A stretch of DNA of 64,000 nucleotides. Source: Styela clava. Its lineage: Eukaryota; Chordata; Ascidiacea; Stolidobranchia; Styelidae. How positions within the stretch are numbered: position 1 is the stretch's first letter; every line of letters begins with the position of its first letter. The notes beneath the pieces were generated by a model. It was not told where the DNA came from and made no database searches. It saw only the letters and a program-made list of their open reading frames with translations. Positions 1 through 12,899 of the stretch are shown here, in pieces. Where the stretch lies: assembly GCF_964204865.1 (NCBI RefSeq), contig NC_135258.1, positions 10,035,001-10,099,000 on the forward strand, written 5' to 3'. A program made the translations under genes and the position numbers.

Positions 1-2903
1 GGGGATTCACCTATTTTTGCTACCATTATTATTGCTTGACAATAATTGAAATTTTTATTGCAACTTTCGATTTTAGTATATCTTTAGCTTATAAAAAATA
101 TTTCCCTAATACTGTTCTTGCAATCGAGCATGACGTGAAAAATTGTTTAATTACAAAATTTTTAAATTAGATTTTACTGGTGGACAACATTATAATTAAA
201 CCAGTTTCCCGAAATACATTCAAATGATCCAATTTATAGTTTTTCGATGAAATTTTCTCCCAGTTACGTCGATTCATACTTCATCAAAACTAAAATTCTA
301 AAATTCAGATTCTTTTAACTTAAGCTTAATTTTTTGAGAAAATTTGCTCATCCTTAGTCTATCTATAACTCCAACAAGAATTTACAAAGAAATATCGTCA
401 TTTGTAAATATTGAAATCTACAAAATTTAGTTTACATCGAAGCATGTCACACTGTGACTGAAATGTCAACATTTCGTGCAGAGATTTCTGTTACATTTTG
501 CCGTATTTGACAATCGTCTGAATAGATATAATGAATTTAATGAACTCATATAGTTGTTAGGTTTGTAGCATGATTTTCAGAATAATTAATATTATTTATT
601 GGTATAACAAGTATATTTTATAATGCCACTTTTTATCTCATTATATGGGTGCTTTTGTACGAACACAGCAGTGATTTCCTTTTTTTTTACATATAATTAG
701 GTATACAAAATTCTTATAATAAACACGATTTATATCGACATCGCCATGTTGCTATTCACTTTAAAAAAATCATGTTTGAATATTAATGTGGAGTTTCATT
801 ATTTCAAACTCTCATCGTAACAATGGTATGATTGTTCTGTGACTTCTATTTAATGCGGTTTCTTTATATCTATCGTTTTATTTATAAATAATGATACGCT
901 GAAAGTTATCGAAATCCACGTTTCCAAGGAATATGCAACTTGAATTCAAATGAGTAATCGATTGTCAACATATGATTGTTAAGGCTGCTATAGCTAGATG
1001 GAATGATTTATATTTTACACTGAAACAAACATTCATTTAAAAGCTGATATATTGTTGTAATTTAATTATCCCATCCTGCCAAATTCAAACATGTTCTATA
1101 AATCAAGGAACATAGATATAGAAATGTAAAACTACTGAATGTTTCTATTCTTGGAAGAGCAATTACGTAAATACCTTGTAATAACATAAAAAATAATGAC
1201 TAAACACAAAACCATATTTTATTCACTTGTGTCATTATACTTCGCGTCATTTGTAATTGCAATTTACATAGGAAAGATAGTTATCATCGCGGTCAAGAAT
1301 AATCAACATTATGCATTTGGTTGTTTGTTCAGCCATTTTCTCTCAGGATTGCGTCATATCCTTAAATTGAAAACCAAATTGTCGAGCCAAGTTGAATCGT
1401 AGATTGGTGGGGTCCAGGCCGTAAACAACGAATTATCATTCTACCTATATATGAATTTCGATAAATGGCGTCATTCCGTATGATACAACATTCCTATTGA
1501 AGGAAATAAGGGAGTAAAGTTTATTGCAACTGATCGTCTTTCATCTTACAATAATCCTATACTATAGAAAACTGTATTCAGAATTGTATTTAGATCCAAT
1601 ATTGTACATTTTAGCAACATCTTTATCAACGACACTGTGTTCTATAAAATAAAGTTTCAAATATAATTTTGATACCAAGGCCAATTAATATACTAAGATA
1701 ACAAAAATATCAGTTACAAATAAATTACAAAACGCGCTTGTTTCGAATAAAAATCGGATATACTTATAGTTTTGTAATGAAATAGTTATTATGTATTTGA
1801 TATGATTCGTCACGCTAATAATCGAATTGCGTAAGTCATTTTTGGCAGTTTTGAGTTTTTTATGAAATAGGTATTTATGTAATGCTGCGCACCTGTCTGT
1901 TAACTCAGATTTTATTTAAGAATTCCGAAACCCATCACAAAAGCAAAATAACCTTGGCGAAGGATGGAGTTTTTGCATCCCAGATTCCAGCTTAGCGCTT
2001 ATAAATTTCAATTTATACTACAGTATAGGAAGGCGTGCACTTGTGATATTCACTGTCTGAGTTCAATTCACCTTGGTTGGCTTTTATATTGGGTGCATTG
2101 CTGTTTTATTCTTTATATTTAATCTTAGTCTTATTTCGGTGGATGTGCATGTTATGTTGATGAAATATATATTTTTAAACATAAAAAATAATGTAATTGA
2201 AATAAATTAGTTATTTTGGGGATTAGAATTAGACATCGTATATACTAAGAATTACATTCGTTTTTGTATTGTTTGGTTTTCAGGACAGTCAGTTGCAAAA
2301 TTGCGTATGTCCCCTAGTCATAGACACATTTCTGCCTAAGTCACTGTGCGCCATTATGACGTCACATGACTGCGTCATACAAATTAACTTAAATCCGGCT
2401 ACGATTAAAAAATTGAACTATGGCAAATTATTGACTCTCAATGGCATAGCAATATCATTAGGAAGTTTTTTACGTTTCCTCAAAACTGCTAAAAATGACT
2501 TACGCAATTCGGTTATTAACGTGATGAGTTACAATGATCGGGTTGAGTACTCTATGATAGTTGAGTTTCTTTGTTGTGGATAGGAAAATTCAAATTTAGG
2601 TTGATGCCATTTTTCACAAGGAAATGGCATTTTAAGATCTTCAAGCACCAGGGTTAAAATTGATTGATATGGGAAATCGTGTTTTTAATAGAAGTTTCTA
2701 GGTAACATAATATATAGTTTCATAAATATATTATACTAAGCTCTTTCTTTATTATAGGAGTATTTTGCTTATCCTAATTTCACAATTTCATCATTTTTAA
2801 TCTGACCGAACAGAAAAGCAATATATCATTCTCACACGCGATCATTTCTTGTAGTTGTCTCACAGTAAACAATATTTTTTCAAATATTACCAAAAAAGCT
2901 CAC
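1..2903. other. TBX20 intron, left part of window
   Basis: Lies 3' of the last visible T-box exon on the minus strand. It is AT-rich with no exon I can recognise; I looked for the remaining conserved T-box blocks and did not find them. It holds the TIR element at 1808-2526. The short plus-strand ORF around 1196-1402 has no recognisable features. Confidence 0.6.
1808..2526 (-). mobile_element. TIR element A, copy 1 (non-autonomous DNA transposon)
   Basis: Ends are inverted repeats of about 45 bp: the left end begins CGTCACGCTAATAATCG and the right end, read inverted, begins CATCACGTTAATAACCG, both running on through GAATTGCGTAAGTC. The interior matches the copies at 18201-19022 and 40661-41307 in the opposite orientation. 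No transposase is encoded; the 104-codon ORF at 2269-2583 is element sequence, also seen broken in the other copies. It lies in a TBX20 intron. Confidence 0.8.
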
Positions 2904-5145
2904 ATGTCCATTTTGGTCCAGCGTGTTATTAGTTAACTTCAGTTTTTCGAATGAACAAAGCTGCTTTGTAAGTTGATTTCCACATATCGGTGACTCCGTA
3001 TGAAAATATAAACGCGAGGGTACTGGTGGGTCTGCTTTACCTGATAAAAAAAAGAAAAACAAAATTAATAAAGCAATCGTGCTTTATATTATTATGTTCT
3101 GACATCAAATCAATAATATTTTTTTTGCAAATTTGATTAAGTCGCAGCTCAGCACATAGCTTTATATCAGTCGTGTTTATAAAAATGAAACTGTCACTTT
3201 CACGGACAACCAATTAAAAATGAGTAGCATGATTAATATAAGATTTTTTTGGAATGACAATATGGCATTCTTTTCTTAGGATTGAAACAACGAATGAATG
3301 ATATGTCGCTTTTATTGTGTTTCATGATCGCGTATTATACGCTGTTGACCAATTTAACGTCGTAATTTATATTTTAAACTTACGCCATTATCAGCACAAA
3401 ACCGAAAAAATACAATACTGACTGCGTTGATTATGATTTTGGCGAAAGACTCGGATCGTTTCCAAAATCATATATGATCAAAAAATAGGCTGACAGATTA
3501 TGATTGTTTTCAATTCAATTTATCACGATAGTATTCACCTGCTACCAGCCATGAAGACTTGTGATAGGCATATCTATATCTTTTGTAATCCACAGGAATT
3601 ATATCCATAACTACTATATATTTAGAATCTTGTAGGGCACCAGAAAACGAGACTCGTATGGTAGGGAACATTCGTCTAAATAGAGAATAAATATTAAATG
3701 AAAAAAAAAACATAAAAATATTGCGGATCCGATTACCTAGATTTAGGGAATAGCGGGTTGAATCTAGCTATGTTGGTTCTACATGCCATTTTGCTAAGGT
3801 TTATGATAAATTTGACGCAGGATATGGACGAACCAGATGAATTTCTCTTCCGTATCCGTGTCAGCCGCATGAGGCCAAGCGTAGATGATAACATTTGATT
3901 CGACCAATAATAAAAACTGTTCAATTTCAAGTTCACCTACAATTTTATTCTTATTTATTTCCAAAAATAACCTAATCATTATCCATAGATAAAAGCAAGT
4001 ATTGTAGACATGCTAGTAGTAACTTCAAACTGTGATAATATTTAGTTCTCTGAAGCATACACAAAATTGAATTGAAGTACAAAATTGCAATAATATTAAA
4101 TAAAAAGCATAAATCAGTTTTGACAACTCGCGACAATCCTTTTTAGACAGAAGGCTTTTTAGAATATATGATACATATCTATTGGCTCAAACAAGTCCAA
4201 GACGAACTGGATTATACCTGCTTACAACTGAGAATGTCAGTTCCAATCTACACTTTTTAATATAAGCTTAGTAACGTAAGATAAAAAAAATAATAAATTT
4301 TGGATCAACGAAAATTTAATATCCCCGAGGAGATTTTGAATATATTGAACATTAGATATTCCTAAAGTAGCACGCATATATATATATATATTATATGATC
4401 AAGGATGGCATAATTCATTTTTTAGAACGACTATATATATTATTCATTTTTAAATTTCCTCTATGCTGAAATTTTTAATTTGAATTAGAACTTTTATAAT
4501 TCATTACCTTCCAGTTTTTGTAATGATCATTTCTGTTCCCAAATCATGAAATTTCCGCCAAAGTTCCTTCGATTCCAAAGTACATTCCAATAGTTTTAAA
4601 TCTGGATGTTCCGGATTCTTTGACTCCTTCAATTCTTTTGCCACCACACAAGTAGTCGTTCCACCTGCTTGTACGTCGCATTCTTCATGGTCTAAACTCA
4701 AACTCAGAGATTGCTGCACGTTTTCTATGAATAGTTGCAGAACTCTATCATGTACTTCAACTTTAAATCATTACTCATTATCAAAATTGACTTGGATTTT
4801 GTCAAAGCATTTGTAAAAAATACTAATCAATTTTGGGCAAAACGTTTCACTTAGGCTAAATGCAAAATATTTTGAAAGTAACTCACGTGTTTCCTGTACG
4901 CATGGTGATACCGAAGGGCGCGGGAAATCAAGAATATTATCAGCGCCACCCGATGAAACTTCTTCCCGGCAGTGAAAATCGGCCATTTTGTCCTCCGATG
5001 TCCCAGTCAACTCTTCAGCCGCTGCAGAGGTGGCAATAATTGCATCTATGCTGAACGCATTTGCTTTCGAAGATAATTTTATTGCTACAGTATGACAGTC
5101 TTCCATATTTTCGCCTACTGGCTTATCTTTTGTGTGTAGGTCCAT
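2904..5145 (-). CDS. TBX20: TBX20-like T-box transcription factor, 5' part (partial at left edge)
   Basis: Nuclear T-box transcription factor; in other animals TBX20 acts in heart and motor-neuron development. Minus-strand exons: 5145-4887, 4724-4508, 3675-3539, 3040-2904; all junctions are GT..AG and the phases close. Exon 1 carries an eh1-type repressor motif, AFSIDAIIA, preceded by LSSKAN, close to the N-terminus I know for TBX20. Exon 2 ends with ELWRKFHDLGTEMIITKTGR, the start of the T-box; exon 3 continues with MFPTIRVSFSG, VVMDIIPVD, KRYRYAYHKSSWLVAG; exon 4 has GKADPPVPSRLYFH and FEKLKLTNN. The remaining half of the T-box (HKYQPR, TAVTAYQN regions) is not present between 1 and 2903, so the gene continues past the left edge across an intron of more than 2.9 kb. 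The start at 5145 is the first in-frame ATG (context gaaATGG); 5106 is an alternative giving a N-terminus more like vertebrate TBX20. The family assignment is secure, the exact start is not. Confidence 0.9.
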
Positions 5146-5512
5146 TTCTTCAACTCGAAATCTAACTGTAGAAATTTTAAAAGCTATTGCTCGTCGTATT
5201 GTTCCTTCAGTCGACTGTTCTTTACCGTGATCTACGTCAGCGGTCGAAGCTTTTAGCGATTCGGAGTGAGATACATTCTCTGTTTTCAATTTGCGAAATG
5301 CGACTTGATAAATAGATTATGCATTGATCCTTTCTGTTGAGAATTTGGCAAATATGATAATTTCGCGTTATAGCGTCGTCTAGCGGCAATGTCTGATCTA
5401 ACAACGGTTACAATTGTTATCCAATTCCGTAAGATTTAATGAATCCCCTTAATTTCTAATTAATGTGAATCATTGGCCATTCCCTCGATTTTTAACTTTC
5501 TAAAAATATGTG

Positions 5513-5577
5513 CGGTCCGCCACTGACTTGCAACCTTTAATTTTGCCCCGCGAAAGACAAAAGTTTGCCGACCCCTG
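5513..5577 (-). mobile_element. hAT-like element, one end only
   Basis: Read on the minus strand the segment starts CAGGGGTCGGCAAACTTTTG and continues into a GCGGGGC-rich stretch, the typical look of the terminal repeats of short hAT elements. No matching opposite end lies nearby, so this is a truncated relic. Confidence 0.5.
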
Positions 5578-5954
5578 CTTTAACCACATCTATCTAATAG
5601 GTAGAATATAACCAGTCATTTTAAATTTTATGCATCTAATTCTAAAGAAATTAACATCTCCACTATCCATACCCAATAGACAGACTGTCTTATCGGCTCT
5701 CCTCTGCCAATAACCAAAACAAAAATGCTACGCAGATCTACTTTTTCGTTTGCGCTAGAATGATTTTCTGTACTGGTATACAAGGGATTGGTAATGTTAT
5801 TGGTATCATAAAGTAACTTTAACATAACATGAAAATCAGGATATCACGTAATAATTATTCAATAGATAGCAATGTGATCCCCATCATTAATTCGTGATGT
5901 ATAGTAATTTATATACAATTAAGGTAATCTATGAAGTACTTCGTTCACCATATA

Positions 5955-6012
5955 ATTCAACCTTCTTATCGGTATTCTTAGCCGAGGGAATAAATATGTA
6001 AATCCCATTCTA
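5955..6012 (+). repeat. SINE 3' remnant
   Basis: The run TCTTATCGGTATTCTTAGCC followed by AATAAATATGTAAATCCCAT matches the 3' end of the tRNA-derived SINE at 29296-29550. Only the tail survives. It directly precedes the first exon region of the vWA-EGF-ZP gene. Confidence 0.55.
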
Positions 6013-6233
6013 AAAAGGTTGTGCTTTCCTCGGCGCTGTTCGAAAACAAACCAAATAATATTGCCTCCAATTATTACACTTTCGTCTGTTTACACGATGA
6101 TTATCAACACGCTGCAAGATACACCAGATGTTGTGTCTTTACCCTTGACAAATCATTCTGTTTCAACGGTGTTGTAGCTTGGTTGGTAGTTCGTTACGGT
6201 TTGTTATATATTTTGGTGAATCGTTTCATCCAT

Positions 6234-9200
6234 ATGTTTCATCCGGTTGCAATGATATATTTAAAGTAAGCACGTTTTTATTAAGTTTGGTGTCGTTTTC
6301 ATTTATTTATTTCGAAATGATTTCCCCACCAACTCAATATTAACGACTTCGCTGGTATTCCAAATAACCTAAAACATCGTAGTATAGTTAAGATTATTGT
6401 GCTGAAAGTAACCTCAGGGTTGTATCCCTCGTTCTCCGGGGAATGCTCGTTTCAAAAAGTTTCGCGTTCGAAGTTAAGTTCTTGCTTCTTGGTTATCCCG
6501 TTTGTTTGGGTCGCGTCGTACAATGGTCACTATGTATTTGTGGCGGTGGGGAAGTTTGATGGTCGCCGGAATTAAACTGCTTATATTACGATCTTGCCAT
6601 ATTGTCACCTAGCTGACATGATAAGCTGGGGTATATTTGCCAAGACTGCATTTTTGTTAAGTATGCTCTTTTTCATTTCGAGATTTATATTCTTGGCTAG
6701 TGATTAAAAAACAATTTTATGACTATGCTTTTTATCAAACAATTTTTTTTTCACAGGATTTTCATCGGTTTGGTTATTTGTTGTTCAGTTAACGGTGAGA
6801 GCATTCTTTTAAGTATACTTTGTTATGTTGATCTTAGCTAAGCTGTAAAACATCATTTATCGACATTATTTTTAGGTTCTTTGTACACCGAATATATATC
6901 GGGACGTTCACTTTACAGACCTTCCATGGAAAATAAGCCAATCATGGGCACAGGTATGTCTAAAATCGATGGTGATACAATTGCTCAACTTGAATTTCTC
7001 AATTCTTGCATGTTATCTGTTGAAGTCGTAATTGCAAAATATTTTTCAAATTAAAAAAATTTGAATAAGTGTTGAAATATATTGTACTTTTGTATGGGTT
7101 AAAAATGATAAAAAAAACTTGTTAATTTTTTACAGATGCAATAACTAAAAAAAAGTTGTTAGACGTTTTATTTGTTGTTGATATATCACGAGCCGCAACT
7201 ATAACAGACTTGAAAAACTTCATTATCCACACAACAAGAGTTCTTGAATTAGAGGCGACAAAAACGAAGGTAAACGACACAAATGATAACTTAAGCCTTT
7301 CCCCTTGAACTCGTAATAGAGCAATAAAAATCTTTCAACGACGTAGAAGCGACTTATTTTTTACAAGGTTTCATAAAATATGATATTCAATGTCCTTAAA
7401 CATTTACTGTTCATCCCATTAATCCTTGTATGATTATCTTTGAACGTTATGTCTTCCTGTCTTAATATTTATGTTTTCATATTATAAATAGATTGGCGTC
7501 TTATCGATTCCGTTAAATGGAGCAAAGCAAATCAAATTGAAAGAAGGCATAGACCACAAAATATTCATCAATTTGGTGAAGCAAAGACTCACTACGGAAC
7601 AACAATTGTTCGACCTGAACAATGTGCCAAAGCTCATTCCCATAAAAATGAGCGTGGCCGAAGGAGGACGCGCAGATGCAAAGAAGGTATCCGCTTTGTT
7701 GTGCAATAACTTATTATTTTTCCTCTCGTGTCTGGCTGTTCAAAAAAGCAGCACTTGGTACAAGGAAAAAGTTTTGGGAACGATTTTAATTTTATCCAAG
7801 CTGTTCTGTAATGATGGGTAATGCCCTTAACTGTGATTCGTGCAACTGTGTGCTCAATAGTTTTGTTTTGGTGTATTCACTTATTAATTGTAAAAATTCT
7901 ATGAATCGCATGTGGATAATTTGAACATTCGCAAGTTAAATGTAGATTGCGCTGTTTTTGAACAATGGATGTCACAATGTTATAGGATACATGTAGGCTA
8001 CATACTCTAGGCTTCTTCATCAGTCTGTGCGGAATGGCAAGAACACAGGTAGTCTGAGATAGAAACTAAACTAAGAATAAAAGATCATTTATTAGAATGC
8101 ATAACATCCTGTTTATTTTTTAGATTGTAATCATTGTGGCAGCTTCTTTTCCATCGCTCGCTGCTGTAAAATCTGATTTGTTAAGTCTAAAGAACAAAGG
8201 GTACATATTCTTCATAGTCGGTCTGACCCAAAATTCTGTTGCCTCTATTCCCGACCTTAAAAGTTTGGTAAAGGATTCAAAGACTGATCATCTTCAACTT
8301 GATGCATACCGTCTGCTGACCACAGATAAAATTAACGAAGCAATAATCAAGGCATGTGGTAGGGATCCCTGTCTACCAAACCTTTGCACTAATAGAGGAG
8401 AATGCGTTTCAACTGCCTTGCCACCGGGCTATAAATGTAATTGCCCTGTTGGGAGAAAAGGAACCTTGTGCCAATTGAAGGGTGAGTTTGTATTTAATGA
8501 AAGTAATAAAAGTCTTCTTGCGTACCCGTATTTGAGATTATAGTGGGCTTTAAAGCGAGTGTCTTTCTACGTTCTGCTAAATGAAAAGTCTGTGAGTGTC
8601 AATGTAAGCTGATCTATCCTACTCGACGTCGCTCAAAGATGTGAGGCAACTAAACTCAAAACTTGTGATGACTTAATACAGTGGCTAGAATCTAATTGTT
8701 ACCATGGAAAATATTTCATTGTGATTTTTATTAATTTGTTTCAAAATATGACTATGCGATCTTATATTTTGAAAATATTTTTTAATTTTTAATTTTTTTT
8801 ATTCTGAACGTGAAATCAATAGGTAATTCAATTGCATCTATATTAGTCATCGCGAGTCAGTCACGTCGAACATTCACCCTTTGTAGCATCTCATTCAGTT
8901 CGTTTTTTCAAATAAAGCGATGGGGAGGTATATAACCAATTGCTTGCACTTTTAGATAAATGCAACCCGAATCCATGCAACGGTGGGATTTGCGTAGACC
9001 CTCCTAACGATCCGAAAGTGGACTGCACATGTTTAGCCGGAAGAACAGGGGACTTTTGTGAGAAACTAACATGTACTCCAAATTATTGTAAAAACAATGG
9101 AAAATGTAACGACATATCAGGGTAAGATTATGTAGCATTTGTCAAAATCAAAATTGCTGCAGTCGTATTTCTAAATTTCCCGTTACTTATAATTGCGCAT

Positions 9201-12200
9201 AAATTCGTCCGTCGTCAAAGAACCAGACCTGAAATTGTTTCATTAAAACCCGTGGATTAGGTCGAACGTTAAATCGGTAATGATATAAAAAAAAAAAAGT
9301 CGTTGGCAAAGTATATTCAAATAAACCGAAATTGAAATTCAAGGCATAAATTTACAATTTTCATCACTAACCTTTTTTAAGGAAACCAATCTGCAAGTGT
9401 GTTACTCGTTTCCTTCCGCCGAGGTGCGAAAAATCGAGACCTAACCCGTGCAATCCTACAACTTGCAAAAACGGTGCAACATGCAAGCCTTCACTTGACT
9501 GGTATGTTTCCATAACTTTGTGATAGTAGATATATAGAGTAGCTCACTGACGTAGCTAAGTCAGCTTAAGTCTTCGTAACTTGAAACTGATCCAATTGCT
9601 TGGAAGTTACGTGCTCAAAAGTAAGCTGGTAATATACCGATAGCAATCTAACGGTTTCTATTAATTTTAGCCCGGTATCTCTTTGTCAGGTTTAATTTTA
9701 TTCCTGCTGTACCAGATGGACAGTGCCTATTATCAATCTATTGCAACCTATTGCGTATCATGAATCGTCCGGAATCAATTTCTAGAGTTCATACATATGT
9801 GGAGGGGATGCCACGTTACGGACTACGCTCGATAATAAAATTTATAAGAACGGTTTTCAAGTTATGTAAAATTACGCTCTTTTAGGAAGGTAATGATAAC
9901 TACTGAAGAAAATAACCTTACTGAGTATCATTTTTATTCTAGGAGATCTTACACTTGTCGTCCCTGTAAAGCTGGCTTCACTGGACGACATTGTGAAAGT
10001 GAGATATGCCTTATTCAATTCCATCTGTTGCGCTAGTTTTATATCAAAATATACAAGTATTTTTGTGATTAAGGAAGCCTAGATGAAATTGAAGACTTGT
10101 CTTAGTGTTTATATTTGTGTTGGGGAACTTCCAAGTTGTCATTCTCTGCGACGAAATAAAGATCCGCTTCATGGTAGCAATAAAATGACAAACTTAATAA
10201 AATTTGCCTCATAGTAACAGCATTGTCAGGGTTTTGTACCTAATTGGATGATTTGAATTGTATATATTTTGGTAAATGAATTCCATGCAAACATACTTAT
10301 ACTCGCATATTTTTAACTACTTAATTGCTTTTTCTTCGTATTATACAGCACCGGTTGTCAAGACATATTGTCAGTCGAATCCAACTATTTGTCAGAACAA
10401 TGGCAAGTGCTCAGACTGGGGCACAACAAATAACTTCATGTGCGATTGTTCCGGTACAAAATGCGGTGGAAAAAAATGCCAGATGTGCCAAAGAACGCCA
10501 TTGAATTCGTGTTCGCCGAATCCATGTAAAGGAAATTGCGTTTGTCAGTTGTCGAACACTCATGAGTCCGGCTATAAATGCATTAGTCCTTCTGGATTAC
10601 TAGGAAAAGACTGTACTCTTGGTAATACTTTTTGTGGCTTTTTGAGCCGCTGTTATCGAGACTCGTTAATTTTGGAAAAATATATGTTCTAAGATGTCTT
10701 TTTGTGTAGGTCGGCCCGCTATTCAATGTCTACCTACAAGTATATCTATAGCACTGTCTGCTCAAACTATCAATGGCTACCAACAAGGACAATCTAATGT
10801 GTTGTTAATTGTCGGACCTCAGTACAACCACCCAACTGCTTGTTCGAGTAAGTAATTAATTTCTTCGCAGGTTCCCAGCATAACAAAACTAGATGTTATT
10901 TCTAAAGTATTTTTCCACGACGCTGTAAATGTGTTTTCAGTGACAAGAGATGCTAGTGGAAATTACCAGACTACAATTCCTCTGAGCGGATGTGGTTCCT
11001 CTTCGGTGAATGGAAACAGTGGAATCACGGAAGTTTCAAACTATGTTTGGCTCAAAAGTGTCAATACAGCATTTGACTTTCCGATTCCTATCTTCAAATT
11101 CACTTGTCGATACGAGTTGAACGACTACAAAGTGATTACTTCCTTAAAACCCGGGTAGGTGATTTAAAGCAAATAGACGGCTAGTTATTGATAATCTTGC
11201 TGCGAAAAAATATTGATAATCAAACTACTGGAATCTGATTTTTTCGGTTGTTGTAAATACTGTGGAAAGGTCTGAAATAATAATTTCGTATTACATTATT
11301 TTATATGGCTGGGCTCCACAAAACTTGTTGTTTCACATATTATAATTCAGCACTATATTTTTGAAAATTATTGCTTTTTACGTAGTTTAGTCAGATTCTG
11401 AATAATAGCATTCTTTTGTTTTTCTCTCCAGTAGAAATTCAAATATGAAACTGAAGTATGTTCATTAAAATGGCCCTTAGTAAAAATTGGTTGCGAGTTT
11501 TTGCAATTCATTTTTTCAAGGTGAATAGCTTTTTAAAATTGATATTTCATTTCTAGACTGGCAGTCGCACAAACAATATCTTCCAAAAATTCGTTGAGGC
11601 CTACAGTCACGTTATGTAAATCTGCATCTTGTCCTCAGGCTTGTCCTGCGAGCCTGAAAGTTTCTGATCGGGCAATTTATACTGTTGGACAGAAGATACA
11701 TCTCGAACTTGCATTAGGACAATTGATATCTCAGGTAACTGCTTTTTTAACTAACTTGCATACTCGGATTCTATTTAAACTCGATTATTACGTGCGCAGG
11801 TCAGTGCCTCAGAAGTTACATCAGTGCATCAACTCACCATATCTTGTTCTTCTGTACCTAACGTTGGAACGCAAATTATACTCGTATCAGCTGGATGTTT
11901 GACGAATAGTCCAAAATTTCCGATCGAACTTCGTCGAAGTGGGATTTCAGACAAAGCTTGTGTATCGATCAAAGTTCCAGTCATTAAAACATGTTCTGAA
12001 ATCTACATACGAGCTCATTTACAATCGTGCGCATCCTCTGCACGGGAGGTAATTTAATCATTTATTTTTTGTGCGTAGTTGCGACTGTTTTTAGATTAAT
12101 AAGAGTTCTTATGGGAGAACATCGAATACATGAAACTCCAAAAAAGATCTAAAATGAGATGTAATGATATTAAAATGAATATAATTGTGGATATTCTATT

Positions 12201-12726
12201 CTGGGCGGCATATCGGTTACTTTGGTTTTGGTATGTTATATTCGAAATCTAGACTGTTTGTTTATAGGTTGTTTATAATTTGCAAAAAAAAACGTTTCAA
12301 AGCAGACCATTCATTGTTGTGTACAGTTGTGTCCTGATCGCTCGTCCTATTCATGTGCGACTCAAACCGGTAAGAGAAAAAGACGAAATACTGATGAAGA
12401 CGGTGGCACCATCCTCATTGGACCACTGGTGATTGTCAATGGCTCGAGAGGTCTCGCGTCCGTTGAACTGTACATGAACAACAAGCATTCGAATGTTTCG
12501 GTTGATAAAATAATTTTGCAAGGTAGTAAATATTTTGTATAATATTATTCACACTAGGATTGCTCGTACAAAGCATAAAAATTCCGTTTTTTTTTCAATT
12601 CTAGATGATTTTGAGACTTCTGCGTTTCCAGCCGTTGGAACAACAATGTTGTGGATTATCTTAATTGTTGTTGTCGGTTTATCTTTAGGACTTGTACTTC
12701 GTTTGTTAAGCTTGCGTCGTTGGTAA
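6234..12726 (+). CDS. Secreted/membrane vWA-EGF-ZP domain protein (egg-coat-like), complete
   Basis: Sixteen exons: 6234-6265, 6757-6794, 6876-6953, 7136-7269, 7492-7686, 8124-8481, 8956-9121, 9382-9501, 9943-9998, 10349-10621, 10710-10847, 10941-11154, 11557-11734, 11800-12048, 12327-12522, 12605-12726; together 2547 nt, 848 residues, phases closing throughout. Residues 1-24 form a signal peptide split across an intron (ends VICCSVNG). A von Willebrand A domain spans about 57-235 (LLDVLFVVDISRA; the DxSxS metal site is degenerate, reading DISRA). Six EGF-like repeats follow from residue 237. A ZP domain runs from about 487 to 750, then a furin-like KRKRR at 759-763 and one membrane segment at about 822-841 with a short RRW tail. 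ZP proteins of this layout are cleaved at the basic site and polymerise in extracellular coats; ascidian vitelline-coat proteins combine EGF and ZP domains. The egg-coat role is inference. ATG 6252 is an alternative start. Confidence 0.88.
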
Positions 12727-12875
12727 ATTGCTTTGGGGTTATTATTCTAGTGTACATAATTTTATTTGTATATATGTTTTTTCTCTTATACATAACTTTT
12801 GCTTATTTTACTATTAATATTAATTTACTATTACTATTTTATTTTAATGCATGTTGTATTGTACAACTAGCCGAG

Positions 12876-12881
12876 AATAAA
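12876..12881 (+). terminator. Polyadenylation signal AATAAA
   Basis: A canonical AATAAA lies 150 nt after the stop codon of the vWA-EGF-ZP gene and is the first one downstream. Confidence 0.6.
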
Positions 12882-12899
12882 GTTGATAACCACGTTTAT

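Larger units (their letters stand above)
5290..6233. other. Intergenic region between divergent TBX20 and vWA-EGF-ZP genes
   Basis: About 1.1 kb separates two divergently oriented genes, so both promoters should lie here. I see no clear TATA box. It contains a truncated hAT-like end (to 5577) and a SINE 3' remnant (about 5955-6012). Confidence 0.5.

Noticed and set aside
1196-1402. 68-codon hydrophobic ORF
   Set aside because: No family features, no splice context and AT-rich composition; chance ORF in a TBX20 intron.
2269-2583. 104-codon plus-strand ORF, with related ORFs at 18281-18487 and 40741-40947 and antisense at 18235-18450
   Set aside because: All lie inside copies of TIR element A and are not conserved in frame between copies.
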